Below are positions 8,783 to 16,888 of a DNA stretch of 64,000 bases, one piece after another. The notes under the pieces were generated by a model that searched no databases, was not told where the DNA came from, and saw only the letters and a list, made by a program, of their open reading frames with translations. A program made the position numbers and the translations under genes. This stretch comes from Prevotella communis (GTDB lineage: Bacteria > Bacteroidota > Bacteroidia > Bacteroidales > Bacteroidaceae). The DNA is taken from contig NZ_CP091794.1 in NCBI RefSeq assembly GCF_022024175.1, positions 2,728,001 through 2,792,000 of the forward strand, written 5' to 3'. Each line of letters begins with the position of its first letter. Position 1 is the stretch's first letter.

Positions 8783-8791
8783 TGTTCTGCT

Positions 8792-10018
8792 TTAGTCGAT
8801 GGGCTCGTATTGTCTGGTTTGAGTGAAGCGATGGCCGGAGGTGCTGTTCCTTGCCTGCTTGGGTGTCAGGGCCTTCATCCTTTTCTTGTCATAGACCACC
8901 TTGCCATTCTTCCAACTCTTCAGGATGAGCCACTCCATGGGCACTATCATGTCGCCCGTTCCCTCGACGACGACGATGTTGAACTCCTGGTCGTCGATGC
9001 AGTGAAGATAGATGTGGTAGAAGCCCAAAGCTCTACGGTAGTCGAGATTCTCGAACAGTTCGCTCATGGTTCTAAGTCCGTAAGTGGTGTGGGGCATAAA
9101 TCGGAAGCAGATGCCTGGATTGTCCTCTAAGAACGCCCATGTCGTCTGTATCAGTTGGCTTAGCACCGAGTCGGCCAGTGCCCTGGAATGCATGGTATAG
9201 ACGGTTCCCTTCGTCTCGCTCTTTGGCTGCAGGGGAGTGAGCGTTTTTTGGTGAATGACGAAGTCGTCGTTGTCATTCCATTTCACCTCTTTGAAAGTAT
9301 AGGTGGTATCGCAATAGACATTGAACTGGCGGGTGGCGATGCCCTGCTGTTTTAGGATGGGCTGGAGCAAGGACGTGTAGGCCGCTTTATTGAAGGGCAC
9401 CAACTCCTTCATCTGCCTACCCACGCTGTCGGGCGTGTACTCATAGCTGAAAAAACCTAACCCCTTGGGTATCCATGGGTTCTCGTTGTTGCCAGCCATA
9501 GGGTCATAGCGGAAGGTGATGATTTCGGGCGCACCGTCATACAGCACCTCTCTTTGGCGCTGCCAAGTCTTGAGGGTGTCGCCACTCTCATATTCTCCTA
9601 ACGCGATGGTATAGCGCACACTGTCCACCCCGCCCCGGTGGTATTCCCATGTGTAGCTCTCCGTGGCGTCGTCGGTGATCGACTTACAGGTATTGCGTAC
9701 AGCATTGTATATCCCGTTTGTCCGCTCGTTCTGCTCCTTTCGGATGCTGTCTATCTTAAGGTTCTGAGCGTCCTTTTTGGGGTCACCCGTAGGTGGCGTG
9801 GGCTGGAAGTCGTTCATCAGTCGGCAGGTGATGTGGACCGTCTTGTGGAGTCTCCCGTGGTAGTCATAGGAAACTTGTGCGCTGCCTCCCAGCGCCTGCA
9901 CTACGCTCACAAGACTATCGATCTTCGGATTGCCTTGCATGCGCTCCTGAAGCGTCCCCTGAGCCATCGTGCTAAGGGCAATGAATGTGGCACAAAGTGT
10001 AAATGCGATTTTTTTCAT
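8792..10018 (-). CDS. Secreted protein of unknown function in the ECF operon
   Basis: A 408-residue protein that I do not recognise. It has a clear signal peptide (MKKIAFTLCATFIALSTMAQ) and no further membrane span. The body is rich in charged residues and strands, with few Cys (residues near 64, 110, 236, 300 and 341). It lies between the sigma/anti-sigma-like pair and the two thioredoxin-like proteins, so it is probably a client or partner in the same envelope response. The start is supported by the signal peptide and the 25-bp spacing to the upstream gene. Confidence 0.7.
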   Translation of the reverse strand: MKKIAFTLCATFIALSTMAQGTLQERMQGNPKIDSLVSVVQALGGSAQVSYDYHGRLHKTVHITCRLMNDFQPTPPTGDPKKDAQNLKIDSIRKEQNERTNGIYNAVRNTCKSITDDATESYTWEYHRGGVDSVRYTIALGEYESGDTLKTWQRQREVLYDGAPEIITFRYDPMAGNNENPWIPKGLGFFSYEYTPDSVGRQMKELVPFNKAAYTSLLQPILKQQGIATRQFNVYCDTTYTFKEVKWNDNDDFVIHQKTLTPLQPKSETKGTVYTMHSRALADSVLSQLIQTTWAFLEDNPGICFRFMPHTTYGLRTMSELFENLDYRRALGFYHIYLHCIDDQEFNIVVVEGTGDMIVPMEWLILKSWKNGKVVYDKKRMKALTPKQARNSTSGHRFTQTRQYEPID

Positions 10019-10043
10019 ATCTTGTTCGTCATTTAGTTACAAA

Positions 10044-10661
10044 TTAATACTCCTCGTTATTGATTGCCATTTCCACTTGCTGGGTCATATGTTTACCGCG
10101 TTGGCGGATTTCTCTGGTCATCTTTTGGAAGTCGGTTTGAAGGCTGCCGTTTATTTGTACTGCCATTTCCATACGTCTCATTTCCTCAGCGATGGCTTTT
10201 TCCGCAAGTTCTGTTGCATCCATGAACTCAGGCTCTAGTGTGCTTTCTGTCGTTTCTGCTTTCGCCATGTAGTGTTTCGATGGTTTGGACATGTGAAGAA
10301 TCTCTTTCACCCTTTTCACCGTGTCAGCCATCTCCTTACTTTCTTTCTTCTCCTGCGGAAGAGTCTCTACTTCCTTAGTCCCTGTTTGTGGACTGACAAT
10401 CGTGGTGTCTGTTTGTACCACAAGGTTGTTTCCTTCATCATTTTGATTATTGGTAACGATGCCTAAAGAGATAAGCAGCAGGACACTGGCGGCTGCGGCT
10501 ATTGCCGATGCGATGTAGAGCCTGATACGTCGTGCAGGCTTAGGCTGCTCAGTGGGTAAGTCTGGCAGACTGTCCATGATACGGTCAGTCCATTCGTCAG
10601 GGTTGCTGACGTCGGGCTGCTGCCCCTGCAATCCATTCAATATGTCGTCAATCTTCTTCAT
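10044..10661 (-). CDS. Membrane protein paired with ECF sigma, possible anti-sigma factor
   Basis: A 205-residue protein with a soluble N-terminus (1-45), one hydrophobic span (about 48-68, 'LYIASAIAAAASVLLLISLGI') and a periplasmic, charged C-terminal half. The gene overlaps the sigma factor gene by 14 bp, the usual arrangement for a sigma factor and its membrane anti-sigma factor. No zinc-binding HxxxCxxC motif is visible, so the anti-sigma role is inferred only from position and topology. Confidence 0.65.
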   Translation of the reverse strand: MKKIDDILNGLQGQQPDVSNPDEWTDRIMDSLPDLPTEQPKPARRIRLYIASAIAAAASVLLLISLGIVTNNQNDEGNNLVVQTDTTIVSPQTGTKEVETLPQEKKESKEMADTVKRVKEILHMSKPSKHYMAKAETTESTLEPEFMDATELAEKAIAEEMRRMEMAVQINGSLQTDFQKMTREIRQRGKHMTQQVEMAINNEEY

Positions 10662-11205
10662 ATCCTAAATCCTTTAGTCGTTTACGAATTGTCTGTCGGG
10701 CCACGTAGAGGTTACTCTTTATCTGTCGGGCATCCATGCCGGTAATCTGTTCTGCTTCCTCAGATGACAGTCCTTCCAGTTGGCAGAGCGTGAAGACCAG
10801 ACGCTGCTTCTCGCTCAGTCCCTCAGCCAGTATCCTCACGATTGCCACCCACTCGCTGTTCTCGAGGATACGCTGGTTGTCATCATCAGAGGCAAACTGT
10901 CGCAACACGGTCATGTCTTCCGGCAGGGCAGCGACTTTCTTCACGGCTTTGAGCCTATTGAGACACAGTCGGGAGGCGATGGTGTAAAGCCACGAGGCGA
11001 AAGGCTGCTGTGGATTGTAGCTTCTGATAGCCGTCCAAGCCCGTACAAACGTATCCTGCACCACGTCCTTGGCTTCCTCCTCATCTGCCAGCATCTTCAG
11101 CGCAAGCGAGAACAGCATGCGCTGATAGGTCTGCACCACCCATCGGAAAGCGGCCTTGTCGCCGCCCTGGCATCGTGTGAGAATATCGTCCTCTATCTGT
11201 ATCAT
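10648..11205 (-). CDS. ECF-family RNA polymerase sigma factor
   Basis: A 185-residue sigma-70 family protein. Region 2 is seen in 'DEEEAKDVVQDTFVRAWTAI' with 'FASWLYTIASRLCLNRLK', and region 4 in 'GLSEKQRLVFTLCQLEGLSSEEAEQITG' followed by a DNA-reading helix 'QIKSNLYVARQTIRKRL'. The size and lack of regions 1 and 3 are typical of group 4 (ECF) factors. It heads a leftward five-gene unit with a probable anti-sigma factor and envelope thioredoxin proteins, suggesting a response to envelope or redox stress. Upstream on the minus strand TTGACT, 17 bp, TATGCT is visible, close to a classical -35/-10 pair; its use in this organism is uncertain. Confidence 0.92.
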   Translation of the reverse strand: MIQIEDDILTRCQGGDKAAFRWVVQTYQRMLFSLALKMLADEEEAKDVVQDTFVRAWTAIRSYNPQQPFASWLYTIASRLCLNRLKAVKKVAALPEDMTVLRQFASDDDNQRILENSEWVAIVRILAEGLSEKQRLVFTLCQLEGLSSEEAEQITGMDARQIKSNLYVARQTIRKRLKDLGYEED

Positions 11206-11302
11206 TGTTTGTAGGTCCTTCTATTATAGCATACAACCAAGAAAGGCAAAAGTCAAAAAGAAAACGTAATATTTTTTGGTTTAGTCTATGGAAGTGCAAG
11301 AA

Positions 11303-11338
11303 AAAAAGGCAGTCACCAAGTAAAGTGATTGCCTTTTT
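11303..11338 (-). terminator. Terminator downstream of FKBP gene
   Basis: Arms 11303-11316 and 11325-11338 pair ('ggcagtcac' with 'gtgattgcc', one G-T) with A-rich and T-rich flanks, so it can work in both directions. It separates the glyS/FKBP unit from the sigma factor gene. Confidence 0.7.
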
Positions 11339-11357
11339 CTTTTATCTCATATATGAA

Positions 11358-11957
11358 TTACCTCCAAGGCTTCATAGCCTCACCAACAGGAGAAAAATCA
11401 AGCAGGGTCAGGTCGAACACCAGGACGCTGTAGCCAGGAATGGTGCTATAGTCCGATGTGCCATAGCCTAACTCACTGGGGATATAGACACGCCAGTAGT
11501 CGCCCTTATGCATATTCTGCAAAGCCGTGGCATAGCCTAAGATAGTATTCGACACCGCCTGGCGTTTTGTATAGGCGGTCTTGACAGAATACTCGCCAAA
11601 GACTGTACTGTCAAAGATAAAGCCCTTAGGATAAGACTTCGAGGGGATCAGGCGTCCACGATAGACCACGCGGACAGAATCCGTATAGATTGGCATCTCC
11701 GTACCTTCTCCATTTGAAATCTTCTTCACATAGATATAGTCAGAAGCTGCACCTTCCGTGTTAGGATCAAGAGAGAACAACTTAATGCGTTGCCAGTTAG
11801 ACTGCTTCAGCGAGTCATTGGCCAAAGAAGCAAGGAACTGCTCGTTGCGATTCTTCCAGTTAGCGTACTCTTCCTCCTCAGAAGCCTCCTCGCTGCATGA
11901 CGACAGGCCTACAAGACCTATCGCCATAGCGAAAAGATATAGGATATACTTTTTCAT
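11358..11957 (-). CDS. FKBP-type peptidyl-prolyl isomerase lipoprotein
   Basis: A 199-residue protein with a lipobox ending at Cys21 ('LVGLSSC') and an acidic stretch 'SEEASEEEEY' right after it, which can favour surface or outer-membrane placement. The C-terminal half has FKBP features: 'VRVVYRGRLI', 'FDSTVFGEYSV', 'LQNMHKGDYWRVYIPSELGYG' and 'VLVFDLTLLDF'. It should speed proline isomerisation during folding of envelope proteins. The gene starts directly at the glycyl-tRNA synthetase stop codon, so both share a transcript. Some FKBP active-site aromatics look altered, so enzymatic activity is not certain. Confidence 0.85.
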   Translation of the reverse strand: MKKYILYLFAMAIGLVGLSSCSEEASEEEEYANWKNRNEQFLASLANDSLKQSNWQRIKLFSLDPNTEGAASDYIYVKKISNGEGTEMPIYTDSVRVVYRGRLIPSKSYPKGFIFDSTVFGEYSVKTAYTKRQAVSNTILGYATALQNMHKGDYWRVYIPSELGYGTSDYSTIPGYSVLVFDLTLLDFSPVGEAMKPWR

Positions 11958-13499
11958 TTACTGCAATTTTTTCAGCAGAGAAGCAATGCTCACCTTATCT
12001 TCGATAATGCTGTTCAGATCGCTGATGTTCACGCGCTCCTGCTCCATGGTGTCGCGGAAGCGCAGCGTAACCTTGCCATCAACGAGCGAGTCGTGGTCGA
12101 CGGTGACGCAGTATGGTGTACCAATAGCGTCCTGACGGCGATAGCGCTTACCGATAGAGTCCTTCTCGTCATACTGGCAGGCGAAGTGATACTTCAGCTG
12201 GTCAATAATCTCACGAGCCTTCTCGGGCAGACCGTCCTTCTTCACCAGTGGCATCACAGCACACTTGACAGGTGCCAGAGCGGCAGGCAGACGCAGTACG
12301 GTACGTGTCTCGCCATTCTCCAGCTTCTCCTCGTCAAAGGCATGGCACATGATGCTCAGGAACATACGGTCAACACCAATAGATGTCTCGATGACATACG
12401 GAGTGTAGCTCTCGTTGGTCTGAGGATCAAAGTACTTGATGCTCTTGCCAGAGTATTTCTCATGCTGTGAGAGGTCGAAGTTGGTACGAGAGTGAATACC
12501 CTCTACCTCCTTGAAGCCAAACGGCATCTTGAACTCGATATCAGTAGCAGCGTTAGCATAGTGAGCCAACTTTTCGTGGTCGTGGAAACGATAGTTCTCA
12601 GCGCCGAAGCCCAGTGCCAGGTGCCACTTCATACGGGTCTCCTTCCACTTGGGGAACCACTCCAGCTCCGTACCAGGCTGGACGAAGAACTGCATCTCCA
12701 TCTGCTCGAACTCACGCATACGGAAGATGAACTGGCGAGCCACAATCTCGTTACGGAAAGCCTTACCGATCTGAGCGATACCAAAAGGAATCTTCATACG
12801 ACCAGTCTTCTGTACGTTCAGGTAGTTCACAAAGATACCCTGAGCCGTCTCAGGACGCAGATAAACCTTCATTGAACCATCGGCACTGGCACCCATCTCC
12901 GTAGAGAACATCAGGTTGAACTGACGCACATCGGTCCAGTTCTTGGTACCACTGATGGGGTCCACGATTTCCTCATCAAGGATAATCTGCTTCAGAGCCT
13001 CCAGGTCTGGTCCCTGCATGGCAGCAGCATAGCGTGCGTGCAGGTTGTCGCGCTTCTCCTTAGCTTCCTTCACGCGCTCGCTGGTCTCCATATATTTTGC
13101 CTCGTCGAAAGAGTCGCCAAAGCGCTTGCGGGCCTTCTCTACCTCTTTCTGAATCTTCTCGTCGTATTTGGCAATCTGATCCTCGATCAGCACGTCAGCA
13201 CGATAGCGCTTCTTTGAGTCGCGGTTGTCAATCAAGGGATCGTTGAAAGCATCCACGTGACCAGAAGCCTTCCATATTGTCGGGTGCATAAAGATGGCGC
13301 TGTCGATACCCACGATATTCTCGTGCAACATCGTCATAGCCTTCCACCAATACTGCTTAATGTTATTCTTCAACTCCACACCGTTCTGACCATAGTCGTA
13401 AACGGCTCCTAAGCCATCGTAAATCTCACTTGAGGGGAATACAAAACCATATTCCTTACAGTGCGATACAATCTTCTTAAATACGTCTTCTTGTGCCAT
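11958..13499 (-). CDS. glyS: Glycyl-tRNA synthetase
   Basis: A 513-residue class II synthetase of the dimeric (alpha2) type that charges tRNA-Gly. It opens with 'KIVSHCKEYGFVFPSSEIYDGLGAVYDYG', then motif 1 around 'KNNIKQYWWKAM', motif 2 'FRNEIVARQFIFRMREFEQMEMQFFV' and motif 3 in 'SIGVDRMFLSIM', followed by the anticodon-binding domain 'LAPVKCAVMPLVKKDGLPEKA'. The internal charged insert (about 95-165) is common in this family. A good promoter lies 30 bp upstream and the FKBP gene follows without a gap. Confidence 0.97.
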   Translation of the reverse strand: MAQEDVFKKIVSHCKEYGFVFPSSEIYDGLGAVYDYGQNGVELKNNIKQYWWKAMTMLHENIVGIDSAIFMHPTIWKASGHVDAFNDPLIDNRDSKKRYRADVLIEDQIAKYDEKIQKEVEKARKRFGDSFDEAKYMETSERVKEAKEKRDNLHARYAAAMQGPDLEALKQIILDEEIVDPISGTKNWTDVRQFNLMFSTEMGASADGSMKVYLRPETAQGIFVNYLNVQKTGRMKIPFGIAQIGKAFRNEIVARQFIFRMREFEQMEMQFFVQPGTELEWFPKWKETRMKWHLALGFGAENYRFHDHEKLAHYANAATDIEFKMPFGFKEVEGIHSRTNFDLSQHEKYSGKSIKYFDPQTNESYTPYVIETSIGVDRMFLSIMCHAFDEEKLENGETRTVLRLPAALAPVKCAVMPLVKKDGLPEKAREIIDQLKYHFACQYDEKDSIGKRYRRQDAIGTPYCVTVDHDSLVDGKVTLRFRDTMEQERVNISDLNSIIEDKVSIASLLKKLQ

Positions 13500-13529
13500 A
13501 ATTATTTGAAATTTCTAGAAATCTGCGTG

Positions 13530-13537
13530 CAAAGGTA
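13530..13537 (-). promoter_or_regulatory. -7 promoter box for glyS
   Basis: Reads TACCTTTG on the minus strand, a match to TAnnTTTG, about 30 bp before the start codon. Confidence 0.65.
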
Positions 13538-13776
13538 CAATATTTTGAGGAGTTAAAGGGATAACAAGTAGTTAAAGGGAGTTAAAGGGCTCAAAAAAGC
13601 CGTCAATAAGCCTCACCATCCTCACCTTCCCAATCCCAGAGACTATAAAACATCTTCATCACCACCAATCACCATACGTGCATTGGCACCATTAGGCAAT
13701 GTTATAAATTTCTATAAATTTGGTTGCAAAAATACAAAATTATTTATAAAACTATGTTTTTTCATAATTAAAAGTG

Positions 13777-13784
13777 TATATTTG
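13777..13784 (+). promoter_or_regulatory. -7 promoter box for the large secreted protein
   Basis: TATATTTG, a match to TAnnTTTG, lies 52 bp before the ATG. Confidence 0.65.
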
Positions 13785-13836
13785 CAACTGTTTTTACAAT
13801 ATATAACTAAAATCAATAAACTAAAATCACATCAGC

Positions 13837-16770
13837 ATGAAGAAAAACTACGCTAAACAGGCATTGCTGGCTTTGGCTCTTGTTACCTCAGTTTCAGCAT
13901 CTGCCATTGAGTTTCCTGCCATCGGTGGAGCACCAGAGGATGGGAAGGTTTACATTTTGACAAGTCGTTCTAATCCCTCTAATTTTTGGACACGCACATC
14001 GTGGGACGGTGCATTCTATCTACAGCCCTACAATGCAGACAACATCAAGAATTCAGCTTTCAAGGCAGTTAAGAACGACGACAACACATGGTCGTTTACG
14101 ATTGACGTCGATTCCAAAGGCGAAAATGAAGAGACAATCACCACCACTTATTTCGTGGGTATTCCAAGTGGCACAGACAACCTGAATGCCAACCTTGAGG
14201 AACCCGTGAAATGGGAAGTGACAGAAGGCGATTATCCCGGTTTCTACAAGTTGAAAGCTGGCGAGGGTCAAGGCAACGAAAAGACCATTGGCGGCTATCT
14301 GCACCTGAACAACGGCAATGAGTTTGCTGTTATCTCTGAGAGTTCCAACTACTGGTTCCCCGACTACTATGGAGGTGTTCAGAAGAACGAATACGATGAG
14401 CCTATTACAGATGAAAACGGCTACTTACCCGTACCACTGAACACCATTTCCCAGAACTGGGCTTTCGTTGAGACTACCACCAATCTGGCATCATTCAACC
14501 AAAAGGTTCGACTTTATTCACTTCTACAAGGCATTGAGGATAACTACCTTGAGGATGATATGTACAAAGAGGGCTTCCAAAATGCCATCAACGCTGCCCT
14601 GCCCTACTACCAGAAAGCAGAGTTTGACGAGACAGACTATGAGACCGCAGCAGCCATCATCAAACATTACACCGATCTTTATGATGAAATTCAGAAAGCC
14701 CTTGAGTTGCTGGGTAACGACAACGATGCCACCTTTACAGATGCTATCAACAACGCAGTAAGCAGCTTCAACAATGCCAATGTCGACCTCGATGCAGCAG
14801 TCAGCACGCTGAAGGCCGCCGAAGAGGCCTATGCCAAGGGCTCTGGCGATCTGACTGTCCTGGGAACAAACATGAGCTTCGAGGATCTGTCGGCACAAAA
14901 TGGTTCACAGAGTTCAGGCATTGCTGCGCCTCCCACAGGATGGAACGTTTTTATCAAAGGTAAACAGGTAACCACAGTTGACGAGATAAAAGCTGCTGGC
15001 ATTACCGCCTGGCATGGTGTGAACGATGACTCTGAAGGCGAAACCAAAGACGGAAATCTAGCTTTCGGAATCTGGAATGGCGGTATTCCGGAATACGAAA
15101 TCTCACAGACCATCAGCGGATTGGAGAACGGAACATACATTGTTAGGGCCGCCCTGATGGTAGGCGCTAACGGCAGTGGCTCACGCCGTACCACACAGCG
15201 CATATTCGGTAACCTAAACTCTACCTACTTCGCATCTCAAGACGAATATGATGAGACACGCTTAGACCAGTCTGAGGTGTACCGTTTTGCAGAACTGGTA
15301 GAGCCTATTACCGACCGTCAGATGCAAGAGATGAGCGTCGAGGCACTGGTCTACGACGGCACCTTAACCTTCGGAGTGCGCACTAATGGTGACTATGCTG
15401 CAGCATTGCGCGACAATGGCAACGGCGCTGGTGGCGACGGATGGTTCAAAGTTGACAACTTCCGCATTGAAAAGACAGAATTCTCGTCCGACAATGCTGT
15501 TGCCATCTACGTACATTTCGCTGAAGCTCTGGAACAACTTCTCAGCAACAAGATGGGGACCTCGATTTACAAAGAAGCAAGAAATATACTGGAACAATAC
15601 GAAATCGACAACAAAAGCACATTAGAGCAGATTATCACAGCTTTCACAGCCATCAAGAACATCTATGCCGAAGCAAAACGTTCTGCCGATGTGTATAGTG
15701 AGTTAAAAGCCGCTCTTGTGAAGAGTGAAGAGAACCTTAAGATCTATGAACATAGCGCAAGCGCTAACAGTTTTGAGGATCTCTTTTATGACATTTATGA
15801 CATCTACGAGGATGGCAATGCCAACGAAGAGCAAATCAAGGCTTGTATCAAGCAATTGGAAGACGGCATTGAACAACTCAAAGCCACAGCTATCGCATTG
15901 GGTGATATCACGTTTGTTCTGAAAAACCCGAGTTTCGAGGATTTGAGTAACCAGAACGACATCCCAGACAGTGGTGCACAGAACGCTCCTAAGGGATGGA
16001 ACCTATATGTTGACGGTGAGGCTGCCCAAACCGTAAGCGGCGGATGGTGCGCTATCAACAAGGGAGATAATATCAGTGTCACCCTTGACAACGGCACAGA
16101 AGCAACAAAGCAACCCACTGATGGCGAGTATCTTTGGGGCATCTGGAATGAAAACATACCTGAGGTAGAACTCAGTCAGACGTTTATGAATATGCCTCCA
16201 GGTACCTACACACTGAAAGCCGACGTGATGGTTGAATACAACTGGGCCAACGACAACACCACCACACAGCGTATCTTCGCCAACAACTGCGTACAGATGT
16301 GGGGCACGCCTGAAGCTTATAGCGAACTGAATATGCCTGCCGACGCAATCAATGCCGCTGAGTTAACTTATGCCGGATATACTTGCACAAACGGCTTGAT
16401 GGGTGATGCTAATTCTTCTCTGCTTCATCCTATGTCAGTAACGTTTGGCGTAGGTCCCGACAGTACGATGACCATCGGTTTCCGCACCAACGGTATCAAT
16501 ATTAATGGTGTGAAGAACGGTGAGGATGACCCCAACGGCGACGGCAACCTTCGCGGCCAGGGATGGTTCAAGGTCGACAACTTCCGCTTGAGCTACGACA
16601 GCGAGGAGATTCCCACCAGCATTGCTTATATCAGAGAGAAGACCGTTACTACATCTGAAATCTACGACATCAACGGTATGCGCCAGACAAAACTCCGCAA
16701 AGGCATTAACATTGTCCGCTTGCCTCAGGCCGATGGCTCTCTGAAGATAAAGAAAGTGATTATCAAGTAA
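13837..16770 (+). CDS. Large modular secreted protein with duplicated beta-domain and sorting tail
   Basis: A 977-residue protein I do not recognise by function. It has a signal peptide (1-22), an N-terminal beta-rich domain (about 25-215), then two repeats of a helical segment followed by a beta-sandwich-like module. The modules start at 'SFEDLSAQNG' (about 347) and 'SFEDLSNQND' (about 697) and share 'GWN(V/L)', 'G(I)WN(G/E)(G/N)IPE(Y/V)E(I/L)SQT', 'GTY' and 'TTQRIF', so they arose by duplication; they resemble carbohydrate-binding modules. The end, 'EIYDINGMRQTKLRKG' and a basic last stretch, resembles type IX secretion C-terminal tags. It is probably cell-surface or secreted and may bind glycans. 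Confidence 0.75.
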   Translation: MKKNYAKQALLALALVTSVSASAIEFPAIGGAPEDGKVYILTSRSNPSNFWTRTSWDGAFYLQPYNADNIKNSAFKAVKNDDNTWSFTIDVDSKGENEETITTTYFVGIPSGTDNLNANLEEPVKWEVTEGDYPGFYKLKAGEGQGNEKTIGGYLHLNNGNEFAVISESSNYWFPDYYGGVQKNEYDEPITDENGYLPVPLNTISQNWAFVETTTNLASFNQKVRLYSLLQGIEDNYLEDDMYKEGFQNAINAALPYYQKAEFDETDYETAAAIIKHYTDLYDEIQKALELLGNDNDATFTDAINNAVSSFNNANVDLDAAVSTLKAAEEAYAKGSGDLTVLGTNMSFEDLSAQNGSQSSGIAAPPTGWNVFIKGKQVTTVDEIKAAGITAWHGVNDDSEGETKDGNLAFGIWNGGIPEYEISQTISGLENGTYIVRAALMVGANGSGSRRTTQRIFGNLNSTYFASQDEYDETRLDQSEVYRFAELVEPITDRQMQEMSVEALVYDGTLTFGVRTNGDYAAALRDNGNGAGGDGWFKVDNFRIEKTEFSSDNAVAIYVHFAEALEQLLSNKMGTSIYKEARNILEQYEIDNKSTLEQIITAFTAIKNIYAEAKRSADVYSELKAALVKSEENLKIYEHSASANSFEDLFYDIYDIYEDGNANEEQIKACIKQLEDGIEQLKATAIALGDITFVLKNPSFEDLSNQNDIPDSGAQNAPKGWNLYVDGEAAQTVSGGWCAINKGDNISVTLDNGTEATKQPTDGEYLWGIWNENIPEVELSQTFMNMPPGTYTLKADVMVEYNWANDNTTTQRIFANNCVQMWGTPEAYSELNMPADAINAAELTYAGYTCTNGLMGDANSSLLHPMSVTFGVGPDSTMTIGFRTNGININGVKNGEDDPNGDGNLRGQGWFKVDNFRLSYDSEEIPTSIAYIREKTVTTSEIYDINGMRQTKLRKGINIVRLPQADGSLKIKKVIIK

Positions 16771-16808
16771 TACGTGGAAGCTTCCTACGAGGCTTTTCTT
16801 AAAAAAAA

Positions 16809-16850
16809 ACTGAATATCTCGGCATTTTGCGAAGATATTCAGTTTTTTTT
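16809..16850 (+). terminator. Terminator after large secreted protein
   Basis: Perfect arms 'actgaatatct' (16809-16819) and 'agatattcagt' (16833-16843) are followed by a run of T. The T run leads directly into the promoter of the next gene. Confidence 0.85.
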
Positions 16851-16854
16851 TTGT

Positions 16855-16862
16855 ACTTTTGC
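16855..16862 (+). promoter_or_regulatory. -7 promoter box for topoisomerase IV A gene
   Basis: TACTTTTG, a match to TAnnTTTG, lies 26 bp before the ATG and directly after the T run of the previous terminator. Confidence 0.65.
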
Positions 16863-16888
16863 AGACAAACTGAAAACCATAATACACA

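Larger units (their letters stand above)
13500..13836. other. Divergent promoter region with short direct repeats
   Basis: This 337-bp gap between two divergent genes holds a leftward and a rightward promoter. It also has three direct copies of 'agttaaaggg' near 13550-13580. No small gene was found. Confidence 0.6.
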
